Positions 54,103 through 62,660 of a stretch of DNA of 64,000 nucleotides are shown here, one piece after another. The notes under the pieces were generated by a model. The model was not told the origin of the DNA. It ran no database searches and saw only the letters and a list, made by a program, of their open reading frames with translations. Numbering within the stretch: position 1 is the first letter of the stretch; each line of letters starts with the position of its first letter. The stretch covers positions 5,640,198 through 5,704,197 of the forward strand of contig NZ_AP023355.1 of the NCBI RefSeq assembly GCF_016865425.1, read 5' to 3'. Origin of the DNA: Actinocatenispora thailandica (GTDB taxonomy: Bacteria; Actinomycetota; Actinomycetes; Mycobacteriales; Micromonosporaceae). Both the position numbers and the translations under genes were made by a program.

Positions 54103-55206
54103 TCAGCCGGCGAGGCGTTCGGTGGCGGCGGCGATCTGCGTGTCGGCGGCGGTCAGCGCCACCCGCACGTGCCGGGCGCCGGCCGGGCCGTAGAACGCGC
54201 CCGGTGACACGAGGATGCCGCGCCGGGCGAGGAACTCGACGGTCTGCCAGCAGTCCTCGTCCCGGGTGGCCCACAGGTACAGCCCGGCCTGGGAGTGTTC
54301 GATGCCGAACCCGGCCGCGAGCAGCGCGCCGCGCAACAGCTCCCGCCGCCGGTCGTACCGCTGCCGCTGCGCGTCGACGTGCGCGGTGTCGCGCAACGCG
54401 GCGGTCATCGCCGCCTGCACCGGGGTCGGCACGATCAGCCCGGCATGCTTGCGCACCGCGAGCAGCTCGCGCACCAGCGCCGGGTCACCGGCGACGAACC
54501 CGGCCCGGTACCCGGCGAGATTGGACCGTTTGGACAGCGAGTGCACCGCGAGCAGCCCGGTGAAGTCGCCGTCGGACACGTCCGGATGCAGGATCGACAC
54601 CGGCTGCTCGGCGCCGCCGAGTTCCAGGTAGCACTCGTCGCTGGCAACGATCACGCCGCGTTCCCGGGCCCAGGCGACCACCTTGCGCAAGTGCGTGACC
54701 GGCAAGATCTTGCCGGTCGGGTTGGCCGGCGAGTTCAGCCACAGCAGCGACACGCGGCGCGGACCGAGCGCGGTGAGCGAGTCGGCCGCCAGGCACTGCG
54801 CGCCAGCCAGCCGGGCACCCACCGCGTACGTCGGGTAGGCCACCTCGGGGATCACCACCAGGTCCCCGGCGCCCAACCCCAGCTGCCCCGGCAGCCCCGC
54901 CACCAGCTCCTTCGAACCGATCGTCGGCAGCACCGCGGCGGCCTCGGGGACCCCGAACCGGTCGGTCAGGTACGTCGAGATCGCGGCCCGCAGCTCCGGC
55001 GTCCCGGCGGTCGTCGGGTAGCCGGGCGCGTCGGCCGCGTCGGCCAGGGCCGCCTGCACCAGCGGCGGCACCGGGTCGACCGGGGTACCCATGGACAGGT
55101 CGACCAGGCCGCCCGGATGCCCGGCGGCCCGGGTCTTGTACGGCGCGAGCTGGTCCCACGGAAAATCGGGCAGCCGCGCCGAGACGCGACCGCCCGAATG
55201 CGGCAC
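54103..55206 (-). CDS. dapC: Succinyldiaminopimelate transaminase
   Basis: A 367-residue fold-type I PLP aminotransferase that makes N-succinyl-L,L-diaminopimelate. L-P-D-F-P-W-D-Q-L begins the protein as in actinobacterial DapC; D-L-S-M-G-T-P-V-D-P-V-P, P-G-Y-P-T-T-A-G-T-P-E-L, L-N-S-P-A-N-P-T-G-K and S-D-E-C-Y-L-E-L follow. The PLP lysine is in H-S-L-S-K-R-S-N-L-A-G-Y-R. The GTG at 55206 is the start closest to the conserved N-terminus. It follows the ferredoxin gene by 11 bases, the same fdxC-dapC order as Rv1177-Rv1178. Confidence 0.93.
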   Translation of the reverse strand: MPHSGGRVSARLPDFPWDQLAPYKTRAAGHPGGLVDLSMGTPVDPVPPLVQAALADAADAPGYPTTAGTPELRAAISTYLTDRFGVPEAAAVLPTIGSKELVAGLPGQLGLGAGDLVVIPEVAYPTYAVGARLAGAQCLAADSLTALGPRRVSLLWLNSPANPTGKILPVTHLRKVVAWARERGVIVASDECYLELGGAEQPVSILHPDVSDGDFTGLLAVHSLSKRSNLAGYRAGFVAGDPALVRELLAVRKHAGLIVPTPVQAAMTAALRDTAHVDAQRQRYDRRRELLRGALLAAGFGIEHSQAGLYLWATRDEDCWQTVEFLARRGILVSPGAFYGPAGARHVRVALTAADTQIAAATERLAG

Positions 55207-55217
55207 CGGTGACGCGC

Positions 55218-55544
55218 TCAGTGCGCGTTCTCCCGCGGTGGCAGACCCACCACGACGCCGGCGTCCTTCTCGATCTTGCCGACCTTGGAGGCGCCGCCGG
55301 GCGAGCCCAGGTCGTCGAAGAAGTCGTAGTTGGCGGAGATGTAGTCGCGCCACTGCTCCGGGACGTCGTCCTCGTAGAAGATGGCCTCCACCGGACAGAC
55401 CGGCTCACATGCCCCGCAGTCGACACACTCGTCCGGATGGATGTAGAGCATCCGGTTGCCCTCGTAGATGCAGTCGACCGGGCACTCTTCGATGCAGGCC
55501 TTGTCGATGAGGTCAACGCACGGCTCGGCGATGATGTATGTCAC
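55218..55544 (-). CDS. fdxA: 7Fe ferredoxin (FdxA/FdxC type)
   Basis: A 108-residue electron carrier with one 3Fe-4S and one 4Fe-4S cluster. Cysteines lie in P-C-V-D-L-I-D-K-A-C-I-E-E-C-P-V-D-C-I-Y and in D-E-C-V-D-C-G-A-C-E-P-V-C-P-V-E-A-I. The C-terminal part (W-R-D-Y-I-S-A-N-Y-D-F-F-D-D-L-G-S-P-G-G-A) is the conserved extension of actinobacterial and related ferredoxins. The GTG at 55544 starts at M-T-Y-I-I-A-E-P; the open frame continuing upstream to 56612 is arginine/serine-rich shadow sequence. It is upstream of dapC. Confidence 0.96.
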   Translation of the reverse strand: MTYIIAEPCVDLIDKACIEECPVDCIYEGNRMLYIHPDECVDCGACEPVCPVEAIFYEDDVPEQWRDYISANYDFFDDLGSPGGASKVGKIEKDAGVVVGLPPRENAH

Positions 55545-55734
55545 GGGTCGTCGTCCTCTCCGTTCCCGGCAGCCCGCGGTCCGCGTCGGCGCCGGCCGCG
55601 AGTCTCCGCCGCACAGCCTAGTATCCGACCGGGCCGTCGTTCCGCCGCGGGGGTGTGGTGTCCCGCTCCCCGCATCCCCCGACCGTAGCCACCCCGGCCG
55701 TCCGCGGCCATCGATACTGCCGGATAGTAGTGCG

Positions 55735-56715
55735 ATGCTGAGCAGCACGGACGTGGGCCGCCGGGTGGTGATCCGGCGGCGGGTGCGGGACGCGTCCGGC
55801 GCGCCGAAGTTCGCCGACGTGCTCGGTGAGCTGGTCGCCGCCGACGACGCCGCGCTGTCGGTCCGGCCGGACCGCGGTGGCCCGCTGGTCACGGTGCCGC
55901 GGGACGAGGTCGAGGCGGCGAAGCCGGTACCGCCGCGGCGCCGCCGGGTCTCCCCCATCCACCTGCAGCACATCGCCGCCGCCACCTGGCAGCCGTACCG
56001 CCGGGACACCCTGGGCGACTGGCTGCTCGGCAGCTCGGACGGCTGGACCCGGCGGGCCAACTCGGTCGTCGCCGCCGGCGACCCGGGCCTGCCGCTGGCC
56101 GAGGCCATCGACGCGGTGGTCGCCTGGTACCAGCGGCACGACCAGCCGGCGCGCGCCCAGCTGGTCGCCGTCGACCCGGACTCACCGGCCGGCGCCGACG
56201 ACCCGGAGCTGCGCCGGGTCGCCGGTCTCGACGCCGCGCTGGCCGCCCGCGGCTGGCCGGTCGAGGCGGAGACGCTGCTGCTCACGGCGCCGATCGACCG
56301 GCTCCGCCGGGCGCCGCGCCCGGCCAGCCTGCCGCCGGTCCGGCTGTCCGAGACGCCGACGCCCGACTGGCTCGCGATGTTCGGCGCGCGCAAGGGCCTG
56401 GCCCCCGCCGCGACCGCCGTGCTCACCGCCGGTGACACCCGCTTCGCCGAGGTACACCTGGACGGTGCGCTGGTCGCCATCGGCCGCGGCGCGATCGCGG
56501 ACGGCCACCTGGGGCTCAGCGCGATCGAGGTGGCGCCGGCGTTCCGCCGCCGCGGCCTGGCCCGGCACCTGCTGGCCGCCCTCGCGGACGCCGCGTTCGA
56601 CCACGCGCACACCGCGTTTCTCCAGGTGGAGGAGGAGAACGCGGCAGCCCGCGCGCTCTACGCCCGGCTCACCTTCCGCCTGCACCACCGCTACCACTAC
56701 CGCACCGCCCCCTAG
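55735..56715 (+). CDS. GNAT family N-acetyltransferase with N-terminal SH3-like domain
   Basis: A 326-residue protein. The N-terminal 65 residues look like a small barrel (G-R-R-V-V-I-R-R-R-V, D-V-L-G-E-L-V-A-A-D-D, V-T-V-P-R-D-E-V-E-A-A-K). The C-terminal GNAT domain carries the acetyl-CoA loop R-R-R-G-L-A-R-H-L-L-A-A-L-A and E-E-E-N-A-A-A-R-A-L-Y, the usual last motif. The acceptor is unknown; by position it matches actinobacterial acetyltransferases beside fdxC. There is no ribosome site; GGATAGTAGT lies just before the ATG, compatible with a leaderless transcript. Confidence 0.88.
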   Translation: MLSSTDVGRRVVIRRRVRDASGAPKFADVLGELVAADDAALSVRPDRGGPLVTVPRDEVEAAKPVPPRRRRVSPIHLQHIAAATWQPYRRDTLGDWLLGSSDGWTRRANSVVAAGDPGLPLAEAIDAVVAWYQRHDQPARAQLVAVDPDSPAGADDPELRRVAGLDAALAARGWPVEAETLLLTAPIDRLRRAPRPASLPPVRLSETPTPDWLAMFGARKGLAPAATAVLTAGDTRFAEVHLDGALVAIGRGAIADGHLGLSAIEVAPAFRRRGLARHLLAALADAAFDHAHTAFLQVEEENAAARALYARLTFRLHHRYHYRTAP

Positions 56716-56852
56716 CGGGGAGCCCGCCCGCCTTACCCGCCCAGGGGTCGGCAGAGCGAACCGAGCTGGCCTCGACCCGCCGACCCGGGCACCGGGGTGA
56801 CCTCGACCCGTCGGCCCAGGCGCACGAGCGCCCCGGGCGGGAGCGAGCGGGA

Positions 56853-57320
56853 TCAGCGCTTGGCGGTACGGCGGGGCTTGGCGCGCAGCCGCTGCTCCTG
56901 GTACTTCCACGCCCGCCCGGTCCGGTCCTGCCCCATCGCCAGCACGATCAGCGACCCGACCAGCGCACCGACCGCGCAGATCACGAAGCACACGCCAAGC
57001 TGCCGAAGGTAGATGGAGGCGCCGCCGGAAAACGGGTCGAGCCCGACGAACAGCGGGCTGACCATCGTGGTCAACAGGCTGCCGAGGATGATCGCGAACC
57101 CGACCTCACCGACCACCCGGACCATCTCGTACCGGCGGGTCCAGCGGAAACCCGCGTACCCGGCGACGAGCGCCATCGCGAGCATCGAGTACAGGCTGGC
57201 CATGAACATCTGCTTGTCGCCGTCGATGCCGGCCGCGTACACCACCACCCGGCCGATCACGTTGATCACGAACAGGGCCAGGGCGACCAGGACGACCGGC
57301 GTCCAGCGGTGACGCAACAC
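56853..57320 (-). CDS. Four-helix integral membrane protein, function unknown
   Basis: A 155-residue protein with four hydrophobic segments: V-V-L-V-A-L-A-L-F-V-I-N-V-I, M-L-A-M-A-L-V-A-G-Y-A-G-F, V-G-F-A-I-I-L-G-S-L-L-T-T-M-V and F-V-I-C-A-V-G-A-L-V-G-S-L-I-V. It ends W-K-Y-Q-E-Q-R-L-R-A-K-P-R-R, a basic cytoplasmic tail. I prefer GTG 57320, which has GAGGGG 10-15 bases upstream, over an in-frame start at 57389. It lies downstream of the next membrane protein and mshB on the same strand. Confidence 0.72.
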   Translation of the reverse strand: MLRHRWTPVVLVALALFVINVIGRVVVYAAGIDGDKQMFMASLYSMLAMALVAGYAGFRWTRRYEMVRVVGEVGFAIILGSLLTTMVSPLFVGLDPFSGGASIYLRQLGVCFVICAVGALVGSLIVLAMGQDRTGRAWKYQEQRLRAKPRRTAKR

Positions 57321-57468
57321 GAGTAGTACCCCTCTGTCCTCGGCGAGGCGCGCCGGTCGGTGCCGGCACCGGTACGGCCGGCTGAGCACGCGAATCCGGC
57401 CACAGGATGCCCAACCAACCTGTGTTCCGGCAAGGCCGGCCCGGCAACCCCGGTCAAAACGGCGGCCG

Positions 57469-57903
57469 TCACCGCCGTCGCGGTACGACGACCAGGTAGG
57501 CGCCGACCGCGACCGAGGCGGCGCCGAGCAGCAGCAGCGCGAGCGGCACCCAGTCGCCGCCGACCAGCACGGTGTCGCCGGCGCCGGTCTGAGTGCTCAG
57601 CACGATCGTGACGCCGAACCAGACGAGCCCGGGCAGCAACGCGAACAACCGGCTGCCGGTCACGACGTGCGCGAACCTCATCAGCGCGATGTTGCCGACC
57701 ACCGCGAGCAGCAGGCAGATCGGGGCCCGGACGCCGTCGATCCGCAGCGGCACCAGGAACGCCTCCAGCAGGGTGGCGACGATCGACCCCCACACCGCGA
57801 CGAGGCCGCCGGCGATCCGCAACGTCAGGTCGAGCGGGCCGCCCGGCCGGATCGTCGCGGTGGCCGGCCGGCGATCATCCTGCGGTGCGGGGCGGCTGGT
57901 CAT
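57469..57903 (-). CDS. Membrane protein linked to mshB (Rv1171-like position)
   Basis: A 144-residue protein with four hydrophobic helices: [43 protein letters not shown] and [17 protein letters not shown]. About 25 Arg/Pro-rich residues precede the first. The start overlaps the mshB stop by four bases (ATGA), so it is translationally coupled to mshB. A membrane protein in this place is conserved in several actinobacteria, but its role is unknown. Confidence 0.82.
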   Translation of the reverse strand: MTSRPAPQDDRRPATATIRPGGPLDLTLRIAGGLVAVWGSIVATLLEAFLVPLRIDGVRAPICLLLAVVGNIALMRFAHVVTGSRLFALLPGLVWFGVTIVLSTQTGAGDTVLVGGDWVPLALLLLGAASVAVGAYLVVVPRRR

Positions 57904-58793
57904 GCGCGCAGCGTAGCCGCCTCTGCGCCGGTATCGACCTCCGGGCCGTCCTCGGCGACGCCGGCGAACAGGTCGTCCTCCCAGCCGTCCGGCACCCCGG
58001 GGGTGCCGACCGCGAGCCGGAAGTACTCGACGCCGAGCGCGCCGCCGTCCGCGTCGGCCAGCGTGTTCAGCCAGTTGTCCGGCGGGATCTGGGTCGGGTA
58101 GGCGCGGATCGCCGCGGTCTTCGCCGCCGCGTACGCGGCACCGTCGAGCCGGGCCGCGATCTCCTCGTCGGCGCAGCCGAACGGCAGGTCCTCGACGGTA
58201 CGGGCGTCCCCGAACGGGTTGTCCGCCCGGTCGGCGAACTCGGCCATCCGGTCGGCGAAGATGCTGCGCGGCACCGCGGTCCAGTAGATCTTCTGCACCT
58301 GCCAGTCCGGCGCGGCGAGTTCGGCACCGCGCATCGCGACCCGGTGCGCCTGGATGTGGTCGGGATGCCCGTAGAACCCGTTCGGGTCGTACGTGACGAG
58401 CACCTGCGGCCGGGTCTGCCGGATGATGTCGGCGACGAGCGCGGCGCCGGTGTCCACCTCGGCGCGCCAGAACGCGCGCGGGTGGTCGTTGGCCGGGGTG
58501 CCCATCATGCCGGAGTCACGGAAGTGCCCGGCACCGCCGAGGAACCGCGCGTCGGTGAGGCCGAGCGCCGCGGCGGCGGCCCGCCACTCGGCGATCCGGT
58601 ACCCGCCGAGCTGGTCGGCCTGGTCGGCGGCGAGCTGAGCGAGTTCGGGTACGTGGATCTCGCCTTCCTCGCCGAGGGTGCAGGTGACGAGGGTGACCTG
58701 GGCGCCCTCCGCGACGTAGCGGGCGATCGTGGCACCGGTGCCGATCACCTCGTCGTCCGGATGGGCGTGGATCAGCAGCAGCCGACGACTCAT
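57900..58793 (-). CDS. mshB: N-acetyl-1-D-myo-inositol-2-amino-2-deoxy-alpha-D-glucopyranoside deacetylase (mycothiol synthesis)
   Basis: A 297-residue zinc deacetylase of the LmbE fold that removes acetate from GlcNAc-inositol in mycothiol biosynthesis. [14 protein letters not shown] contains the first zinc histidine, catalytic Asp and zinc Asp; [10 protein letters not shown] carries the second histidine. G-T-P-A-N-D-H-P and T-Y-D-P-N-G-F-Y are MshB hallmarks that separate it from Mca. Its presence is strong evidence for an actinomycete host. It heads a leftward unit with two membrane protein genes. Confidence 0.96.
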   Translation of the reverse strand: MSRRLLLIHAHPDDEVIGTGATIARYVAEGAQVTLVTCTLGEEGEIHVPELAQLAADQADQLGGYRIAEWRAAAAALGLTDARFLGGAGHFRDSGMMGTPANDHPRAFWRAEVDTGAALVADIIRQTRPQVLVTYDPNGFYGHPDHIQAHRVAMRGAELAAPDWQVQKIYWTAVPRSIFADRMAEFADRADNPFGDARTVEDLPFGCADEEIAARLDGAAYAAAKTAAIRAYPTQIPPDNWLNTLADADGGALGVEYFRLAVGTPGVPDGWEDDLFAGVAEDGPEVDTGAEAATLRA

Positions 58794-58934
58794 CGGTGTT
58801 CCTCCCCGGTACGAGCGTGCTGGCGCCCAACATATCCCTGCGCACGGAGCGGACGGCTGCGGGCACGACGACGGCCGGCCACCGACACCGAACTGGTGGT
58901 GTGGCGGCCGACCGCCGTCAACCTGTCGCTGTAC

Positions 58935-59144
58935 TCAGCCGTCCAGCCGGCCGCCCTTGACCATCGCGGTGAAGGACGACCAGTCGGTCGGGGCCACCGT
59001 CAAGGCAGGACCCTGCGGATCCTTGCTGTCTCGGATGGCGACAATTCCGGGCAGGTTCCGTGCCACCTCTACGCATGCACCCGAGCCGTTGCTGCGGGTA
59101 CTCTTGCGCCAGAGGGCGCGGGTCAGGTCTGGCGAGGACATCAT
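58935..59144 (-). CDS. DUF397 domain protein
   Basis: A 69-residue protein typical of filamentous actinomycetes. W-R-K-S-T-R-S-N-G-S-G-A-C-V-E-V-A is the defining segment, followed by I-A-I-R-D-S-K-D-P and a final F-T-A-M-V-K-G-G. Such genes nearly always sit next to a XRE/DUF5753 regulator, as here (42 bases downstream of it). They can act as a small partner that counteracts the regulator, as shown for some Streptomyces pairs. AAAGGAG precedes the start; the second Met at 59141 may be used. Confidence 0.92.
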   Translation of the reverse strand: MMSSPDLTRALWRKSTRSNGSGACVEVARNLPGIVAIRDSKDPQGPALTVAPTDWSSFTAMVKGGRLDG

Positions 59145-59186
59145 CCCGCGCTCCTTTCTTCTCAGTAGGGCAGGCCCCAGGTAGGT

Positions 59187-60038
59187 CTAGAGCCTGTTTA
59201 TTGCCTCGGAGATCATCTCCTCGGACCGACGCACACCGACCGCTGTCGCACGCAAATGGTCGAACAGGGTCGTGTATTGCTCGACCTCGTCGATTTCCTC
59301 CAAGTAGAGGCTACCTGCTCTGGTCTCCAGATACACGCACGGAGTGTCACCGACGTCCGGAAACCGCAGAATGAAGAATGCGGATCCCATGGAGCCGTGT
59401 TCGCCCGCCTCGAACGAAAGCACCTGAAGGTCATTGCCCGGTTGCACCGCGACGTCGGCCAGCCGCTTGAGCTGATTGCGCATCACGTCGCGGCTGCCGA
59501 CGATGCGGTGCAGCACCGCCTCGTCCAACACCACCCACAGCTTCGGCGGATGCTCCAACCGCTGCTGTTGCCGCTGAAGTCGCAGCTCCACGCGGCGTTC
59601 GATGCCTTCCGGGGTTTCGTCCGGGTGCTCCGCGCGGATCACCGCGCGGGCATAGTCGGCGGTCTGCAGCAGGCCTGGTACGAGCTGCGGCTCGTACTCG
59701 CTGATGTGGCTGGCCTCCGACTCCAGCCCCACGTAGGTGTCGAACCAGCCGGGCAGCACGTCGTTCCAGCGCTGCCACCAGCCCCGGGTGCGGGCCTGCC
59801 GGGCGACGTCGGAGATCTGCTCGATGTCACTCTCCGCAACACCGTACAGCCGCATCAGTGCGGCGACGGTGGCGACCTGCGGCGTCGACTCGGCGTTCTC
59901 GATCCGGCTGATGGCCGACTTGCTCAAGCCGACCTGCCGGCCGGCCTCCTCCGCCGACATTCCGGTACGGGCACGCAGTCGACGCAGCTCGGCGGCGATG
60001 CGGCGACGCTTGACGGTGGGGCTGGTCCTGGTCGACAT
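59187..60038 (-). CDS. XRE helix-turn-helix regulator with DUF5753 (Scr1 family)
   Basis: A 283-residue regulator. Residues about 15-70 are a Cro/CI-type HTH: R-R-L-R-A-R-T-G-M-S-A-E-E-A-G-R-Q-V-G-L-S-K-S-A-I-S-R-I-E-N. The rest is DUF5753: Y-V-G-L-E-S-E-A, P-Q-L-V-P-G-L-L-Q-T-A-D-Y-A-R-A and L-R-F-P-D-V-G-D-T-P-C-V-Y-L-E are typical. The pair with DUF397 is a standard module; related pairs influence development and antibiotics in Streptomyces. I use ATG 60038; a GTG two codons earlier is possible. Confidence 0.93.
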   Translation of the reverse strand: MSTRTSPTVKRRRIAAELRRLRARTGMSAEEAGRQVGLSKSAISRIENAESTPQVATVAALMRLYGVAESDIEQISDVARQARTRGWWQRWNDVLPGWFDTYVGLESEASHISEYEPQLVPGLLQTADYARAVIRAEHPDETPEGIERRVELRLQRQQQRLEHPPKLWVVLDEAVLHRIVGSRDVMRNQLKRLADVAVQPGNDLQVLSFEAGEHGSMGSAFFILRFPDVGDTPCVYLETRAGSLYLEEIDEVEQYTTLFDHLRATAVGVRRSEEMISEAINRL

Positions 60039-60374
60039 GTGCACATGGTGCAACAAGACCGGCATCCGACGCCATGGCCGAGCCCCCGATCGGACAACTG
60101 ATCCCGCCGGCGACGCACAGCCAGTGCGACGAAACACTCCGGGTCGATTTTCGGGAGTTGCGTATTGGGTTGTTAACGCGCACACTGTCCTGGACCGGCA
60201 TCGCCATCTGAAACGTCCGGCTCGTCGGTCCGTCAAGCCACGGGCGTCGTCGTCTCGCCAGACCAGGCGGCGGCGCCCGTGATCGGCCGGCCGGGCTCGT
60301 CCGTACCACGAGCCCGGCCCTGGCGGAGAAGGGGCCATCGTGGCCGCCAGTCGTCAGTACCGGGGTGACCGGTC
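60039..60374. promoter_or_regulatory. Divergent intergenic region, XRE / small protein
   Basis: The 336 bases contain no credible gene. The segment 60150-60185 (GGGAGTTGCGTATTGGGTTGTTAACGCG is too long to quote in one motif, so by key words: TTGCGT, TATTGG, TTGTTAAC) is the AT-richest part and probably holds promoter elements, but I cannot assign a strand. No strong inverted repeat is seen. Confidence 0.4.
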
Positions 60375-60596
60375 ATGAGTGCCGTGTGCGGCGTGCTGCC
60401 GCGTGCTGGCGAGACGGTGCTGGTCGGCCCGTCGGCAGGCCCGCACTTCAGCACCAACTACTGGTTCCGGGTCACCGGGGTGCGCGCGTCGTCCGAGAAC
60501 GGCTGGGTCTATCTCGACGGCTTCGACCCGCTCACCGACGACGACACGGAGCGTAGCCTCTTCGTCCGGATAGAGGGCCTCGTCATCCGCCGCTGA
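60375..60596 (+). CDS. Small conserved-type protein next to the XRE regulator
   Basis: A 73-residue protein of natural composition. V-L-P-R-A-G-E-T-V-L-V, Y-W-F-R-V-T-G-V, G-W-V-Y-L-D-G-F-D-P-L-T-D and L-F-V-R-I-E-G-L-V-I-R-R form a strand-rich chain like the short actinomycete proteins with a V-W-L-x-G-Y-type core often found beside XRE regulators. Function is unknown. The frame has no ribosome site of note before the ATG at 60375; GGTGACCGG is close. Confidence 0.6.
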   Translation: MSAVCGVLPRAGETVLVGPSAGPHFSTNYWFRVTGVRASSENGWVYLDGFDPLTDDDTERSLFVRIEGLVIRR

Positions 60597-60663
60597 GCTC
60601 GGTGGTTTCAGAACGACGCTGGCGGCGTTGTCGTCAGGCCCGAGTGGCTCCGCCACACGCACC

Positions 60664-60714
60664 CTTCCTCCGCCTTGCCAGCCCCGCACGTACTCTTCCT
60701 CCGCCTTGCCGGCC
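60664..60714. repeat. Two-copy direct repeat, 30-bp period
   Basis: CTTCCTCCGCCTTGCCAGCC at 60664 and a nearly identical copy at 60694 lie between the small protein gene and the lipoprotein gene stop (convergent ends). One mismatch in 21 bases. Probably slippage; no gene overlaps. Confidence 0.65.
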
Positions 60715-60744
60715 CGGGGGCAGCCGAGGGTGGCGTGGCCGGGA

Positions 60745-62487
60745 TCAGGGTTTGACGTAGGCGTCGTAGTAGACGGGGGCGCCGACGAAGCCGCTCAGGA
60801 AGACACCACCGACCCGGTTGCCGACCAGGGTGAAGCTCTTCTCGTAGTCGATCGGGACGACCGGCGCGTAGGCCCGCATGATGTGCTCGTCCAGCTTGGC
60901 CCAGGCGGCCGCCGCGGTGTTCGCGTCCTCGGTGGACAGTTTCGCGATCGCCGCGTTGACGTCCTTCTCGTTCAGCCAGGTCCAGCTGCCGTTGACGTCC
61001 ATCGCGCGGCCGTCGAACAGCTGCGGGATGATCGTGTACCCGCTGGGCCAGTCCGAACCCCAGGCGGTGACGAAGATGTCGAAGCCGGCGTCCCGCTTGC
61101 CGACCGTCGCGTAGTACGACGACTTGTCGACCGGCCGCAACACCACCGTGAAGCCGGCCTTCTGCAACGCGTCCTGCACCACGGTGGCCTTCTTCTGGCC
61201 CTCCTCGGTGTTGGTGAACGCGTACACCAGCTTCGGGTGCTTGCCGCCGAGCAGCTTCTTCGCCTTCGCCGGGTTGCCGGACGGGCCGGCCGGATACGCG
61301 TCGTACTTGTGGTAGCCCGCGGTCAGCGGCGACTCGATGGTGCTGGCCGGCTCCCCCGCCGCGGACCCGCCGGCGACCTGGAGGTAGCCGCGCCGGTTGA
61401 ACGCGTACTCGATGGCCTGCCGCTCGGCCAGGCTGGTGACCCGCTCGGTGTTGATGTTCAGGTACTCCACGTACGGCGTGAAGCCGGCCAGGGTGCGATG
61501 GCGCGCGGTGCCGTCCCGCTGCACCACCGGGACCAGCTCGGCCGGTACCGAGGAGCGGGTGACGGTCGCGGCGTCGTCCCCGTGCGAGGTGAGGACCCGG
61601 TGCGTCTGCTGGTCGGCGGTGGCGCCGATCCGGGTGACGATCTTGTCCGGGTAGTCGTGCCGCAGCGGGTCGGTCCGCGGATCCCAGTACTCGTTGCGCA
61701 CCAGGTCCAGCTCGCTCCCCCGGGTGTACTTGCCGATCTTGTACGGGCCGGACGAGAACGGGTGGGTGTCCAGCGCGAGCGGCTTGTGGTCGCGCGCCGC
61801 CGGCACCGGTGCGGTGGTGCCCCAGGCGGCGGCGAACGGCAGGTCGCAGGCCGGCTTCGGGAACTGGAACGTCAGCTGCCGGTCGCCCTGCACGGTGACG
61901 CCGGGCGGCAGCTTCGCTGCGCCGTCGTAGGGCCCCTTGTACTTGGCGTTGTAGTCCACCGAACCGGCCAGCCACTGCTGGATGTAGTGCGGCCCGTGGT
62001 TGATGTCCGGCGAGAACGACCGCGCCACCCCGTACGCCACGTCGGCGGCGGTGATGGTCGACCCGTCCTGGTACTTCAGGCCGGGCTTGAGGGTGAACCG
62101 CCAGGTGCGGCAGTCGTGGTGCACGTCGACGCCGGGGCTGGTGGCGAGGTCGCCGATCAGCGTCAGCTTGCCGGACGAGTCCTCCCGGAACGTGGTGAGC
62201 GACCGGGACAGCAGCTGCGACACCGACTCCGCGTCGGAGATGTAGACGTTCTGCGGGTCGAGGTGCTCGAAGTCCTGCTCCTGCAGCGCGTAGAGGGTGC
62301 CGCCGCGCACCGCTCCCGGGACCGGTTTCGCCGGGCCGGCGGAGTGCGCCGGGTCGGTGTCGATCGCGCTGGTCTGCACCGTGTGCTTGGTCCTGGTGGC
62401 GGACGTGTCGCCGGTGTTCTTGCTGCAGCCCGCGGCCGCGCCGACACACAGCAACGCGGCAGCCGACGCGATGACGACCCGACGCAC
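60745..62487 (-). CDS. Family-5 ABC solute-binding lipoprotein, paralogue 2
   Basis: A 580-residue lipoprotein, the same length as the paralogue at 48299. A short basic start and hydrophobic helix end in A-A-G-C with lipidated C21, then S-K-N-T-G, identical to paralogue 1 after its cysteine. The SBP_bac_5 body includes E-H-L-D-P-Q-N-V-Y, T-I-T-A-A-D-V-A-Y-G-V-A-R-S, G-P-H-Y-I-Q-Q-W-L-A and N-E-Y-W-D-P-R-T-D. I choose GTG 62487, which has GAGGGGG 8-14 bases upstream; an in-frame ATG at 62529 would add 14 residues. No transporter partners are adjacent. Ligand unknown, probably peptide-like. Confidence 0.9.
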   Translation of the reverse strand: MRRVVIASAAALLCVGAAAGCSKNTGDTSATRTKHTVQTSAIDTDPAHSAGPAKPVPGAVRGGTLYALQEQDFEHLDPQNVYISDAESVSQLLSRSLTTFREDSSGKLTLIGDLATSPGVDVHHDCRTWRFTLKPGLKYQDGSTITAADVAYGVARSFSPDINHGPHYIQQWLAGSVDYNAKYKGPYDGAAKLPPGVTVQGDRQLTFQFPKPACDLPFAAAWGTTAPVPAARDHKPLALDTHPFSSGPYKIGKYTRGSELDLVRNEYWDPRTDPLRHDYPDKIVTRIGATADQQTHRVLTSHGDDAATVTRSSVPAELVPVVQRDGTARHRTLAGFTPYVEYLNINTERVTSLAERQAIEYAFNRRGYLQVAGGSAAGEPASTIESPLTAGYHKYDAYPAGPSGNPAKAKKLLGGKHPKLVYAFTNTEEGQKKATVVQDALQKAGFTVVLRPVDKSSYYATVGKRDAGFDIFVTAWGSDWPSGYTIIPQLFDGRAMDVNGSWTWLNEKDVNAAIAKLSTEDANTAAAAWAKLDEHIMRAYAPVVPIDYEKSFTLVGNRVGGVFLSGFVGAPVYYDAYVKP

Positions 62488-62573
62488 CTGGTCAACCCCC
62501 TCGAAAGCGTTTTCCCGGACCATATCCATGGATGGTCACGAATCGGCATCAAGTGGCGGTGATGTCAGCTGGT

Positions 62574-62632
62574 GGGAACCGCGGACCGCAACCGAGCCGA
62601 ACTGGGAACCGCGGACCGCAGCCGAGCCGAAC
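62574..62632. repeat. Two-copy direct repeat, 30-bp period, between the tandem lipoprotein genes
   Basis: GGGAACCGCGGACCGCA plus CCGAGCCGAAC is repeated at 62574-62602 and 62604-62632 with one mismatch. It lies in the gap between the two leftward lipoprotein genes, in the 62488-62660 region that also must hold the promoter of the downstream copy. The period of 30 equals that of the repeat at 60664, though sequences differ. Confidence 0.7.
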
Positions 62633-62660
62633 GCCGCCGGCAACCGGCCGAACGCAGGCG

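Noticed and set aside
55545-56612. Long N-terminal extension of the ferredoxin frame
   Set aside because: The extension is Ser/Arg-rich antisense to the GNAT gene; the GTG at 55544 gives the exact family N-terminus.
60233-60457. A 74-codon reverse frame in the XRE upstream region
   Set aside because: Shadow composition, and it overlaps the more natural small protein at 60375-60596.
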